Assembly (NCBI RefSeq): GCF_007859295.1
Contig: NZ_VOHB01000004.1
Span: 158,761-222,760, forward strand
Length of the DNA: 64,000 nucleotides
Reading direction: 5' to 3'
Source: Planococcus sp. CPCC 101016
Lineage (GTDB): Bacteria > Bacillota > Bacilli > Bacillales_A > Planococcaceae
Part shown: piece by piece, positions 26,689 to 34,439 of the stretch
Numbering within the stretch: position 1 is the stretch's first letter
Layout: each line of letters opens with the position of its first letter
Position numbers and translations under genes: made by a program
Notes under the pieces: generated by a model
Databases searched by the model: none
Seen by the model: only the letters and a program-made list of their open reading frames with translations
What the model was told of the DNA's origin: nothing

Positions 26689-27851
26689 GATTTCACCTCT
26701 TCTTTTCCAGCCGGTTCCTCTTGCAAAAATTCCTGCAGGACATCTTTGAAGATATCGGCTGTTTGGACTGTCGCTTTTTCGCCTTTTACTTCTTCATAAA
26801 ACGCATGGAATAAGGACAAGGAATCCATTTTACGGCGTGAACCAGCTTCTGTTTGAGCCATGCTTCCTGAAAAATTTCTGCGCTCCACATGCATGGCATT
26901 CGGGTACACTGAGCGCACTTTCTCCATCGGAAATAGTACAGGAGCATCGTCCAATAAGGTCACGAACACGTAATCATCACTTATTTCGTGTTGAAGAATT
27001 TCATCCATAGTCCCTTCAACAGTACGCATATTGCGCCTCGGCGAGAACAAGCGCTTGGTCACTGAAACATCTCCTTCAGCATCCATTTCAACAATATGGA
27101 ATCCTTTTTGGTGATGCTCTTCTGAAATTGAGTACTTTAAAGGCGATCCCGAATAACGGATGGTTTCATTCAGCACATAATGAGCTTTGTGCAAATGACC
27201 GAGCGCCGTGTAATGAAACCCGATGAAATGATGGGCATCCACATGCTCTGCTCCGCCAATCGAAAGCGGCCGTTCAGAATCACTAGTATTCTCTTCCTGT
27301 TCGCCATGTGGGGTTACAAAAGCATGGCCAACAAATACATGCCGGGCCTGTGAATCATAAACGGATTTAATGTTATCAGTGATGGCTTTCATGGCATCAT
27401 TATGGGTACGGATTGTCTCATCATTAAACGCATAGCGGACCATCGAAGGATCCGTATAAGGCACTAGATGAAAATGGACTTCGCCGAATTGATCGGCAAG
27501 AACCACAGCCTGATGGTTTTTTTGGACATGTCCTGCGATATGGATTCCATTCATCTTCATCATTCGGCTGCCGAAGTTCAACCTTCCGGGACTGTCGTGA
27601 TTTCCTGCCACAGCCAAGACCGGCGTCTTTAACTCCAACACGATTTTCGCTAGTACTTCATCCAGTAAATTGACAGCATCGGTTGGCGGCACTGCACGGT
27701 CATAAAGATCTCCAGCAATGATAACCGCATCTGGCTGTTCTTCTTTTATTGCATCTATAAATTGCTCCAGCACAAACTGCTGTTCTTCTGTCATATAAAT
27801 TCCTTGCACCAGCTTGCCTAAATGCCAGTCAGCGGTATGAAAAAATTTCAT
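26685..27851 (-). CDS. sbcD: SbcD, nuclease subunit of SbcCD
   Basis: 388-aa Mre11-like metallophosphoesterase. Metal-binding motifs in order: FFHTADWHLG, VIIAGDLYDRA, VLAVAGNHDSP, FVGHAFVTPH and ALGHLHKAH. ATG 27851 follows AAGGGG by 7 bases and begins MKFFHTADWHLG; the open frame upstream is noncoding. Its promoter region is shared with the divergent WYL gene and contains a TATAAT (27897-27902) followed at once by a LexA-like box. SbcDC is known to be in the SOS regulon of Staphylococcus aureus. Confidence 0.95.
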   Translation of the reverse strand: MKFFHTADWHLGKLVQGIYMTEEQQFVLEQFIDAIKEEQPDAVIIAGDLYDRAVPPTDAVNLLDEVLAKIVLELKTPVLAVAGNHDSPGRLNFGSRMMKMNGIHIAGHVQKNHQAVVLADQFGEVHFHLVPYTDPSMVRYAFNDETIRTHNDAMKAITDNIKSVYDSQARHVFVGHAFVTPHGEQEENTSDSERPLSIGGAEHVDAHHFIGFHYTALGHLHKAHYVLNETIRYSGSPLKYSISEEHHQKGFHIVEMDAEGDVSVTKRLFSPRRNMRTVEGTMDEILQHEISDDYVFVTLLDDAPVLFPMEKVRSVYPNAMHVERRNFSGSMAQTEAGSRRKMDSLSLFHAFYEEVKGEKATVQTADIFKDVLQEFLQEEPAGKEEVKS

Positions 27852-27878
27852 TGTATTGCCCCTTTCTTCACTTATAAA

Positions 27879-27892
27879 AGAATATATGTTCG
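27879..27892 (-). promoter_or_regulatory. LexA-like (SOS) box of sbcDC
   Basis: On the minus strand CGAACATATATTCT, 12 of 14 positions of the Bacillus CGAACRNRYGTTYC consensus, placed 4 bases after a perfect TATAAT -10 box. Confidence 0.5.
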
Positions 27893-27917
27893 TTCCATTA
27901 TACACGATACTGTCTGC

Positions 27918-27946
27918 TTGTTTTAATTGGATTGTTGTTCTATAAT
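27918..27946 (+). promoter_or_regulatory. promoter of the WYL mini-gene
   Basis: TTGTTT, 17 bases, TATAAT, with a LexA-like box starting two bases later. Confidence 0.6.
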
Positions 27947-27947
27947 A

Positions 27948-27961
27948 AGAACAAACGTTCT
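27948..27961 (+). promoter_or_regulatory. LexA-like (SOS) box of the WYL mini-gene
   Basis: AGAACAAACGTTCT: a perfect GAAC-N4-GTTC core, symmetric out to AGAAC/GTTCT, covering the expected transcription start. Confidence 0.6.
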
Positions 27962-27981
27962 TATTAAGAGGAGGGTAAATC

Positions 27982-28203
27982 ATGAAAGCACAAATTCTGA
28001 AGGCTTTTAAATACCAGCAGCTCGTCGATATGATGTATATGGCTAATGACGGCAGCATCAGTAAACGCCGCATCAAAATTTTAAAGGTGTCTGGAGATTC
28101 ATTCCAGGCTTATTGCTTTCTACGCCACAAGAAACGCACCTTTAAGATGGAAAATGTGCTTTCATTGATGCCTGTCACGCGTAAAGAGCGTCAGATTATT
28201 TGA
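27982..28203 (+). CDS. WYL-domain mini-protein
   Basis: 73 aa. The sequence follows the core of a WYL domain: a hydrophobic strand with MMYMANDGSISKRRIKILKV, then FQAYCFLRHKKRTFKMENVLSLMP, matching the R-x-F-x-x-x-x-I end of WYL. No HTH is attached, unlike WYL transcription factors. ATG lies about 7 bases after AGGAGGG. It diverges from sbcDC and has a strong promoter overlapped by a LexA-like box, so I infer SOS induction. WYL domains often sense nucleic acid or nucleotides in DNA-repair and defence settings; the function here is unknown. Confidence 0.8.
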   Translation: MKAQILKAFKYQQLVDMMYMANDGSISKRRIKILKVSGDSFQAYCFLRHKKRTFKMENVLSLMPVTRKERQII

Positions 28204-28255
28204 ACCTTACGCCCTTATGATACACTGAAAGAAATGGCTTTTGGAGGGTGAAATG

Positions 28256-28696
28256 ATGAGACTAACTGTTTATTTGGCCGGAGAAATACACAGTACCTGG
28301 CGCGAAGAAATCAAGAAGAAATCGGCTGCCTTGGATTTGCCGATTGATTTTGTCGGTCCTATGGAAATTCATGAACGCTCGGACAATATCGGTGAAGACA
28401 TTCTGGGTGTACAGCCAGATTCCATCGCTAAAGATCAAGCGGCTTCAAGCTTCAACAATCTGCGTACCGGCGTCCTGATGCACAAAGCCGATTTGGTCAT
28501 CGCCCTTTTCGGCGAACAGTACAAGCAGTGGAACACGGCAATGGACGCCAGCACAGCGATTGCTTCAGGCAAGCCGGTTATCATCATCCGCCCGGAAAAA
28601 TTGCACCATCCCTTGAAAGAGTTGTCACGAAAAGCGAATGCCACAGTTGAAACCTGCGATCAGGCAATTAAAACTTTAGCTTATATTCTTGAATAA
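28256..28696 (+). CDS. ytoQ: YtoQ family protein
   Basis: 146-aa protein of the YtoQ family, related to nucleoside 2-deoxyribosyltransferase-like folds. Motifs: VYLAGEIHSTWRE at the N-terminus, VGPMEIHERSDNIGEDILG, KADLVIALFGEQYKQWNTAMDA and ASGKPVIIIRPE. Function is not established. ATG 28256 is 7 bases after GGAGGG; ATG 28253 is only 4 bases away. It is followed by a very stable terminator. Confidence 0.88.
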   Translation: MRLTVYLAGEIHSTWREEIKKKSAALDLPIDFVGPMEIHERSDNIGEDILGVQPDSIAKDQAASSFNNLRTGVLMHKADLVIALFGEQYKQWNTAMDASTAIASGKPVIIIRPEKLHHPLKELSRKANATVETCDQAIKTLAYILE

Positions 28697-28747
28697 AAAC
28701 GGCCATTCTTCACCTTATGAAATTTGAGGTGAAGAATGGCCGTTTTT
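28695..28747 (+). terminator. terminator of ytoQ
   Basis: A 20-bp perfect stem beginning AAAACGGCCATTCTTCACCT around an 11-base loop, then T residues. Confidence 0.9.
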
Positions 28748-28766
28748 CGGTTTTTATACAAACTCA

Positions 28767-28846
28767 TCCTGCATCGCTCCGCTAGCTTCGTCGCCTTCGC
28801 CTTTGTCAAAGACCTTGCTCCTGCATCGCTCCGCTAGCTTCGTCGC
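28767..28846. repeat. two perfect copies of a 28-bp intergenic repeat
   Basis: Copies at 28767-28794 and 28819-28846, 52 bases apart, both starting TCCTGCATCGCTCCGC and ending TAGCTTCGTCGC. The 24 bases between are unrelated. It lies between two convergent genes and their terminators. Confidence 0.85.
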
Positions 28847-28880
28847 AATAAAAAAAAGCCCCAGAGGGCTTTTTTTTATT
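28847..28880 (-). terminator. terminator of the DUF4870 gene
   Basis: AAGCCC, CAGA loop, GGGCTT with eight-base A and T runs; the stop codon lies inside it. Confidence 0.8.
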
Positions 28881-29184
28881 GGTACCAGCTTCCGACTATC
28901 GGGTAGTCGAATTGTTCGTTGTTAAGTGCTCTGATAATCCCCATAATTGGAATAATGACAGCCATTAGTCCAAAGACAATTAGCATCGGAATCCCAATAA
29001 GGACAACCGTCAGCAAACTGGAAATGAAAATTAGTACACCTAAAACAAGTTGGAACAACAGCGCTTGGATTGACAACTTCTTCACTTCTTTGTCTGCTGA
29101 AATCAGAAAAACAATCACAGGAACAAGGAACGGAGCAAAAAATGCACTGGCATGGACGAGTATTTTCAAACCTGTGTTTTCCAT
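28876..29184 (-). CDS. DUF4870 (Tic20-like) membrane protein
   Basis: 102-aa protein with three hydrophobic segments: VHASAFFAPFLVPVIVFLI, IQALLFQLVLGVLIFISSLL and PMLIVFGLMAVIIPIMGII. The pattern HxSAFFxPFLxPxI, K-S-QAL-FQ and the IRALNNEQFDYPIVG C-terminus are those of DUF4870. Function unknown. ATG 29184 is 7 bases after GGAGGT. Confidence 0.88.
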   Translation of the reverse strand: MENTGLKILVHASAFFAPFLVPVIVFLISADKEVKKLSIQALLFQLVLGVLIFISSLLTVVLIGIPMLIVFGLMAVIIPIMGIIRALNNEQFDYPIVGSWYQ

Positions 29185-29255
29185 CACGTAAACCTCCAGT
29201 CAAATACTTTCTTATACTCTATATACGGATGGCCAACTGAAAGGTTTCAGGATTT

Positions 29256-30239
29256 TTATTTATTCATGCTCAAAACGACTTTTCCGAACTGGTTACCCGA
29301 AGCTAAATGATCAAAGGCCTCTTGGGCTTGATCCAGCGGAAATACTTGGTCGATAATCGGCCGCATATTATGGGATTCCATATGCGACAGCATGGCGCGA
29401 AGTTCTTCGCGGCTTCCCATCGTCGAACCGAACAATTGATATTGCCCATAAAAGAATTTGCGCAAATTGAAATCGACATTGTCATCAGTGGTAGCACCAA
29501 AAATAACAATCCGCCCGCCTTTTTTCAAAATGTCGAGTGAACGGTTGAAGGTAGCCGCTCCTACACTGTCAATGACAAGGTCTACGGTTTCATCCGCTAA
29601 CTCTTTCGCCCAATCGCTATCAGTAGGAATCGCCAGATCAGCTCCGATTTTCATAGCCTGCTGGCGTTTTTCTTCGCTTCGTGATGTAACAATCACCCGA
29701 GCTCCTGAATTTTTGGCAAATTGAATCAAGAAGGTCGCAACGCCGCTTCCTGCACCCGGAATAAACAAGGTACTGCCTTTTTTCAATTGCCCTTTTGTAA
29801 ACAAAGCACGATATCCAGTCAATGCCGGCAATACTAGACTTCCTGCCTCTTCCCAGCTTAAATGACGAGGCTTCTTTTCCACCTGTTCAGCGGACAAAGC
29901 TATTTTTTCTGTAAAAGTTCCATGGTCGGGCATACCTAAAATATCGAACTCAGCGGGCGGTGCATCGCTGTTTGTATACCACCGCAATGCAGGATTGATG
30001 ATCACTTCATCTCCATAAGCAAAGTTGGTTACATCTTCACCTACCGATTCCACCACCCCTGCCCCGTCCGATCCAATGATTAAGGCTTCCGGATTGTCCC
30101 CATAACGTTTAACCAATCCCAAATCTCTGCGATTGATACCTGCAGCTTTTAGAGACACTACAACTTCTCCTGATTTGGCTGTCGGCTCTTCTAGGTCTGC
30201 TAACTTCAATTCCCCTGACTCTATTACAAATGCTTTCAT
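29256..30239 (-). CDS. zinc-independent alcohol dehydrogenase/quinone reductase (MDR family)
   Basis: 327-aa medium-chain dehydrogenase/reductase (YogA-like). GroES-like N-terminal half with AAGINRRDLGLVKRYGD and the IGSDGAGVVESVGEDV turn; the NADPH-binding fold reads FIPGAGSGVATFLIQFAK. There is no GHE motif or structural Cys lobe, so it is probably not a zinc alcohol dehydrogenase. Third gene of an operon with the CC-ending small protein and the ArsA-type ATPase, five bases after the latter. Confidence 0.85.
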   Translation of the reverse strand: MKAFVIESGELKLADLEEPTAKSGEVVVSLKAAGINRRDLGLVKRYGDNPEALIIGSDGAGVVESVGEDVTNFAYGDEVIINPALRWYTNSDAPPAEFDILGMPDHGTFTEKIALSAEQVEKKPRHLSWEEAGSLVLPALTGYRALFTKGQLKKGSTLFIPGAGSGVATFLIQFAKNSGARVIVTSRSEEKRQQAMKIGADLAIPTDSDWAKELADETVDLVIDSVGAATFNRSLDILKKGGRIVIFGATTDDNVDFNLRKFFYGQYQLFGSTMGSREELRAMLSHMESHNMRPIIDQVFPLDQAQEAFDHLASGNQFGKVVLSMNK

Positions 30240-30244
30240 TTATT

Positions 30245-31177
30245 TCATCCTTCCTGAAAGTATTCACTAAATAATTCCAACTGTGTTTTGCTGATAATGT
30301 CCTGTGAAAAAAGTGGAACATGGACCAATTTTTGTTTCGGGAAAGTTTCATTGATCTGCTGGAGGTATTTTTTTTCGTGCTTTTTCCGTTCCAATAAAAA
30401 TTCCCCATCCGCCTCTTTAGGCAATATTTTATTGATGATGAGAGTTTTTACATGGAGGTGATAATTATGCAGCAGGTCTAGCGCTTTTTTTGTTTCCAAA
30501 ATGGGCAGTCGTTCCGGATTCAGTACAAAGATAAACCCGGTTTCCTGTTCATCGAGCAGCAGATCCCGTGCTTTTGAAAAACGCTCCTGCCGTTCTCTCA
30601 GCACATCATAAATCGGATCTTCCCTTGGTTCACCATCGTTCAGCAGCTGCGTGTAATTTTCATTGGTCTTGCGGCGCTTTTCAAGCAACCCTTCAATCCA
30701 AACCCCCATCAATTCCGGCAAGGTCAACAGGCGGATGGTATGGCCTGTCGGAGCGGTATCAAAAACCAATTTATCAAAGTTTTGGCGCTCTTCCAAAATA
30801 ATATGGATCAGCTTATCGAATAAAGCTGCTTCATCTGCACCCGGAGAAGCCTTTGCGGTATCCAATTGGCGGTTTACTTCCTCCATCATACTGGAATGGA
30901 CGGTGCCTTTGATATTGGCTTTAACCGTTTTAATGTAATTATCGGTTTCAATTTCAGGATCGATTTCAAGGGCATAGAGATTATCAGCAATCGATTTTGT
31001 TTTGCCGCCAATTTTTTGATTGAAAATATCACCCACATTATGGGCAGGGTCCGTCGAAATCAATAAAGTTTTATTGCCATTTTTCGCTAATTTCCAGGCA
31101 ATGGCTGCAGCTGATGTCGACTTTCCGACACCACCTTTTCCACCAACAAAAATAATGCTTTTTGATAATACATCCAT
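30245..31177 (-). CDS. ArsA/GET3-family ATPase, single domain
   Basis: 310-aa SIMIBI-class ATPase. Deviant Walker A GGKGGVGKST (residues 12-21), switch I STDPAHNVGD, switch II DTAPTGHTIRLL and the A-loop FVLNPERLPILET are all present. It has one nucleotide domain, not two as in plasmid ArsA, and no ars genes (arsR, arsB, arsD) are nearby. Arsenite export is therefore not supported; membrane-protein or metal handling is more open. It lies 24 bases after a small gene ending in Cys-Cys, which may be its partner. Confidence 0.88.
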   Translation of the reverse strand: MDVLSKSIIFVGGKGGVGKSTSAAAIAWKLAKNGNKTLLISTDPAHNVGDIFNQKIGGKTKSIADNLYALEIDPEIETDNYIKTVKANIKGTVHSSMMEEVNRQLDTAKASPGADEAALFDKLIHIILEERQNFDKLVFDTAPTGHTIRLLTLPELMGVWIEGLLEKRRKTNENYTQLLNDGEPREDPIYDVLRERQERFSKARDLLLDEQETGFIFVLNPERLPILETKKALDLLHNYHLHVKTLIINKILPKEADGEFLLERKKHEKKYLQQINETFPKQKLVHVPLFSQDIISKTQLELFSEYFQEG

Positions 31178-31201
31178 TCTTTTCCCTCATTCCTAATAAA
31201 A

Positions 31202-31465
31202 CTAACAGCAACGAATTCCGGTTAACGGAGATTTATCCATCCCCATCCGTAAATGCCAATCATGAAACTCTTCAATCATATAAGGATACAATTCCAAGGT
31301 GTAGTAATAGACCGGATTTGGTATCCCCAGCATCTCCGAATAAAGCATCAAAAGAAAAAGGTCGTCTTCATCTCGAAGTTCACGTGCAATTTCAGAACGA
31401 TGCGGCAATTCAAGGACGGCCTCATAAAAAGCGATCAACTGTTTTAATTTGTCGAACACCAACAT
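31202..31465 (-). CDS. small protein ending in Cys-Cys (probable cory-CC-star family)
   Basis: 87 aa, acidic and aromatic-rich: ELRDEDDLFLLMLYSEMLG, then NPVYYYTLELYPYMIEEFH and a C-terminus GIRCC directly followed by the stop. I recall a small family named for a terminal CC-stop that is encoded beside ArsA-type ATPases; the name is from memory and unverified. First gene of the operon with ArsA and an MDR dehydrogenase. The terminal Cys pair could bind a metal or be modified (inference). Confidence 0.75.
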   Translation of the reverse strand: MLVFDKLKQLIAFYEAVLELPHRSEIARELRDEDDLFLLMLYSEMLGIPNPVYYYTLELYPYMIEEFHDWHLRMGMDKSPLTGIRCC

Positions 31466-31483
31466 ATCAGCACCTCTTCCTTA

Positions 31484-31525
31484 TAAAAACGGAAGGGACC
31501 ACAAACTACATGATCCCTTGGCCGT
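31484..31525 (-). terminator. terminator of cstA
   Basis: On the minus strand ACGG and AGGGATCA arms pair with TGGTCCCT and CCGT around a short loop, followed by five T. Confidence 0.65.
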
Positions 31526-31588
31526 CTTCCTATTTTTTTCTGCTTTACTAATCAGTGGGTTGAAGCATTCACTGCTTGAACTTTTGCT

Positions 31589-33328
31589 TTATTCGTCGTC
31601 TCCTGAGAAATCAGGATCTGTTTTCTTCAGCAAAGCCTGGATAGCTGTCAGGATAATCCAAAGTGTAAAGACGAAAATGATGGCTCCAAAGACGAACAGC
31701 AGCGTACTTGGCTGGTCTGCATACCAAGCCCATTGGAGGAACACTTGCTGGAACATTGCCCAAAGCGTCATGAACATCAAGAAAATCATTGGAATAAGTG
31801 TAATCATGTAATTGCGTCCGAGTTTTCGAAGCCAGATGGAAATCAGCAACAGACTGATGCCGGCGAGCAGCTGATTGGCTGTACCGAATAGCGGCCATAA
31901 TAAGTAGCCGCCTGAACCAAATCCATTTGGCCCTTCAGGAAGCAGGACCAGCGCCGCACTAGCTCCGACAGCAATTGTCGTCGCAACATGCTTTTTCTCA
32001 AGAGATGGAATCTTGTATTCTACTCCCAATTCCGAAATGATGTAACGCATTAAACGGACCGAAGTATCCAAAGTTGTGGCAGCAAATGATACAACAATGA
32101 TTGACACAATCGTTGAAGCAACTTCTGATGGAATCAGAAGGCCTTGAGCCAAATTGGTAGCGCCTTCGATAAATGCTCCTAAACCTGCTCCGTTGGAAGC
32201 CTGGAAACTGCTATAAGTTGCAAAAAATGACTCACGGTCAGGGAACAAGGTAATAACGGCAATAATTGAAATCAGCGCCAAGACCCCTTCACCTACTGCA
32301 CCTAGATAACCAACAAAACGTGCATCGGTTTCTTTATCCAATTGTTTTGAAGTAGTTCCCGATGATACCAGACCATGGAAACCGGATATTGCTCCACAAG
32401 CAATGGTAATGAATAGCAACGGGAACCAGGAGATATCTGCATCTGGATTCGTTGCTGGCGCTGTAATTTCCGGATTAGTAAACAATAAACCAAGATAAAG
32501 AATTCCCAGCCCAACAATTAATTGATGAGAGTTGATAAAATCACGCGGCTGGAGCAATTTCCAAACCGGCAAAGTCGAAGCGATATATACGTAGATCATC
32601 AGCACGATGATCCAGATAAAGAAGGCTGTTGAAATTGCCCCGAGTCCGAATAGCCCTGCTCCATCTTCACCGCCCATATATTGCACAAGATCTATTTGCA
32701 TAAAGCTCACTTGGCTGGCAACAATAGCCGTTATGTACATGACTGCCAAAGCGACCAGTGAAGGAATCAACATTTTCTTATTTTTTCTGTATACTGCGTA
32801 GCCAATCCAAATCGCTAACGGAATCTGGATGAATACCGGTATGACACTGGCAGGGTAAGAAATGAACAGATTGGCAATTACCCATGCGAATACCGCATTG
32901 ACCATCAGAACCAAAATCAAAATAATGAACAGGAACAAAATCTTCCCACGCTGACCGATCAAGCGATGCGCTAGCGTCCCTACTGACTGGCCTTTGTTTC
33001 GGACTGACAGAACCAATGTCCCGAAATCATGGACACCTGCCGCAAAGACTGTTCCGAGCACTACCCATAATACTGCTGGCAGCCAACCCCAATAAACAGC
33101 GATGGCCGGTCCTAGTATTGGCGCTGCTCCAGCTACCGAAGTAAAATGATGCCCCCATAACACGAATTTGTTGGTGGGCACGAAATCTACTCCGTCTTTA
33201 AAGCGATGTGCCGGAGTAACATAGTTCGGATCAAGCCTAAAAATCTTTTCTGCTACAAATTTAGAATAAAAGCGGTACCCCAGTATGAATATAAAAATTC
33301 CAATGGCGGCCAATGCAATGGCATTCAC
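31589..33328 (-). CDS. cstA: carbon starvation protein CstA family transporter
   Basis: Large membrane protein, 579 aa, with about 16 hydrophobic segments. CstA relatives import peptides or pyruvate under carbon limitation. Family blocks: PTNKFVLWGHHFTSVAGAAPILGPAIAVYWGWLP, split by loops; VHDFGTLVLSVRNKGQSVG; GFHGLVSSGTTSKQL; and SFAATTLDTSVRLMRYI. The start is set at GTG 33328, 8 bases after AAAGGGG; the ten codons upstream have no ribosome site. A good sigma-A promoter (33384-33412) and a cre-like site between promoter and gene point to CcpA repression by preferred sugars. Confidence 0.9.
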   Translation of the reverse strand: MNAIALAAIGIFIFILGYRFYSKFVAEKIFRLDPNYVTPAHRFKDGVDFVPTNKFVLWGHHFTSVAGAAPILGPAIAVYWGWLPAVLWVVLGTVFAAGVHDFGTLVLSVRNKGQSVGTLAHRLIGQRGKILFLFIILILVLMVNAVFAWVIANLFISYPASVIPVFIQIPLAIWIGYAVYRKNKKMLIPSLVALAVMYITAIVASQVSFMQIDLVQYMGGEDGAGLFGLGAISTAFFIWIIVLMIYVYIASTLPVWKLLQPRDFINSHQLIVGLGILYLGLLFTNPEITAPATNPDADISWFPLLFITIACGAISGFHGLVSSGTTSKQLDKETDARFVGYLGAVGEGVLALISIIAVITLFPDRESFFATYSSFQASNGAGLGAFIEGATNLAQGLLIPSEVASTIVSIIVVSFAATTLDTSVRLMRYIISELGVEYKIPSLEKKHVATTIAVGASAALVLLPEGPNGFGSGGYLLWPLFGTANQLLAGISLLLISIWLRKLGRNYMITLIPMIFLMFMTLWAMFQQVFLQWAWYADQPSTLLFVFGAIIFVFTLWIILTAIQALLKKTDPDFSGDDE

Positions 33329-33352
33329 AATCCCAACCCCTTTTTCATTTTT

Positions 33353-33368
33353 TTGCAAACGCTGACAA
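33353..33368 (-). promoter_or_regulatory. cre-like (CcpA) site of cstA
   Basis: TTGCAAACGCTGACAA (plus-strand reading): 15 of 16 positions of WTGNAARCGNWWWCAW, downstream of the promoter, where CcpA would block elongation. Confidence 0.55.
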
Positions 33369-33379
33369 ATCGCTTGTCA
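33363..33379. promoter_or_regulatory. inverted repeat at the cstA transcript start
   Basis: TGACAA, 5 bases, TTGTCA, overlapping the cre-like site and the likely transcription start. Confidence 0.4.
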
Positions 33380-33383
33380 TTTA

Positions 33384-33412
33384 ATCATAGAGGAGTGTCA
33401 CAATAATGTAAA
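33384..33412 (-). promoter_or_regulatory. sigma-A promoter of cstA
   Basis: On the minus strand TTTACA, 17 bases, TATGAT. Confidence 0.6.
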
Positions 33413-33498
33413 TGTTCTGATAAATTATTACTCTCCTGAATAGTAGTTGAAATAAAGAGATGAAGTTCCAGTACCTCACACAGAGGAAAATTATTTCT

Positions 33499-34425
33499 TT
33501 AATTTGTGTTATGTATCTTTGCTTCGTATAGCTTTAATTTGGTGTAAATGATTTCAAGAACAGGCACTGAAACCTGTATCTCCTTTGCTTTAGCAAAAAG
33601 ATACCCCTGCAAATGTTCAGCTTCTGTAGGCTGCATTTTTTCAATATCCCGCTGCATCGATGATTTCATTCCTGCATCCATACTGTTGATCCTTTTTAAC
33701 TGGGTTTCAGCAATGCCTGGTTTTATCGGCGCACCTATCTTTTCCATGATGAGTGCAAGCTCTTCCAAAAGTGTTTGAATGGTGTGCTTTCCTGTTTCAA
33801 GATCCCGTATCGGTCCGATAGGCGATTCCATCATTGAAGTAATGCCGGACATCGCTGTAATGAACAAATATTTATGCCACATTTCCTGATTGATGTTATC
33901 GCTCCTGTTAAATTCAGCTTTGGTTCCAGAGAAAGCTTGCTCCAATTTTCTGATCCGCTCAGTCTTCTCTCCTGTCCGTTCTCCATAAACTAATTGATGG
34001 ACGGGACTTGTCTGGATAATTGTGCCATCCTCGGCCAAAGTGGTTTCGACAAAGCATAGACCTCCAATGACTCTTTCTTCTCCAAACGCTTCAATCAGCG
34101 GCTTCATATGTGCTATACCGTTTAATAAAGGCAAGATCATGGTCTCTGTGCCGACAAATGACTGAACATCCTCTATTGCATTTGCAAGCTGGTAGGATTT
34201 AGTAGAAATCAGCACGACATCAAACTCCGGGCTTTGCTCTTTTTTAGTAATTAGCTTAGGTGATAATTGCAGGTCTCCATGTTTACTTTGGATTCTCAAT
34301 CCTGTCTTCTGTAATTTTTCTTTTCTGCTTTCTCTTACCAGAAAGGTGACGTCTTCTCCTTTTTCCAGCAACCGTCCGCCAAAATACCCTCCAATAGCAC
34401 CTGCTCCTACAATCAAAATTTTCAT
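33499..34425 (-). CDS. 2-dehydropantoate 2-reductase family protein (PanE-like)
   Basis: 308-aa ketopantoate reductase family enzyme. NADPH motif GAGAIGGYFGGRL (7-19), the catalytic-Lys region VLISTKSYQL, LLNGIAHMK and the C-terminal LTI-type SSMQRDIEKMQPTEAEHLQGYLF. It is the last gene of the seven-gene TetR-controlled operon, 14 bases after the metallo-hydrolase gene, so it may reduce an operon-specific 2-keto acid rather than serve CoA synthesis. ATG follows AAAGGAG by 8 bases. Confidence 0.85.
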   Translation of the reverse strand: MKILIVGAGAIGGYFGGRLLEKGEDVTFLVRESRKEKLQKTGLRIQSKHGDLQLSPKLITKKEQSPEFDVVLISTKSYQLANAIEDVQSFVGTETMILPLLNGIAHMKPLIEAFGEERVIGGLCFVETTLAEDGTIIQTSPVHQLVYGERTGEKTERIRKLEQAFSGTKAEFNRSDNINQEMWHKYLFITAMSGITSMMESPIGPIRDLETGKHTIQTLLEELALIMEKIGAPIKPGIAETQLKRINSMDAGMKSSMQRDIEKMQPTEAEHLQGYLFAKAKEIQVSVPVLEIIYTKLKLYEAKIHNTN

Positions 34426-34439
34426 TGGCTCACTCCTTT

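Noticed and set aside
30245..31177. Arsenite resistance operon
   Set aside because: The ATPase is single-domain and there is no arsR, arsB, arsC or arsD nearby, so arsenic function is unsupported.
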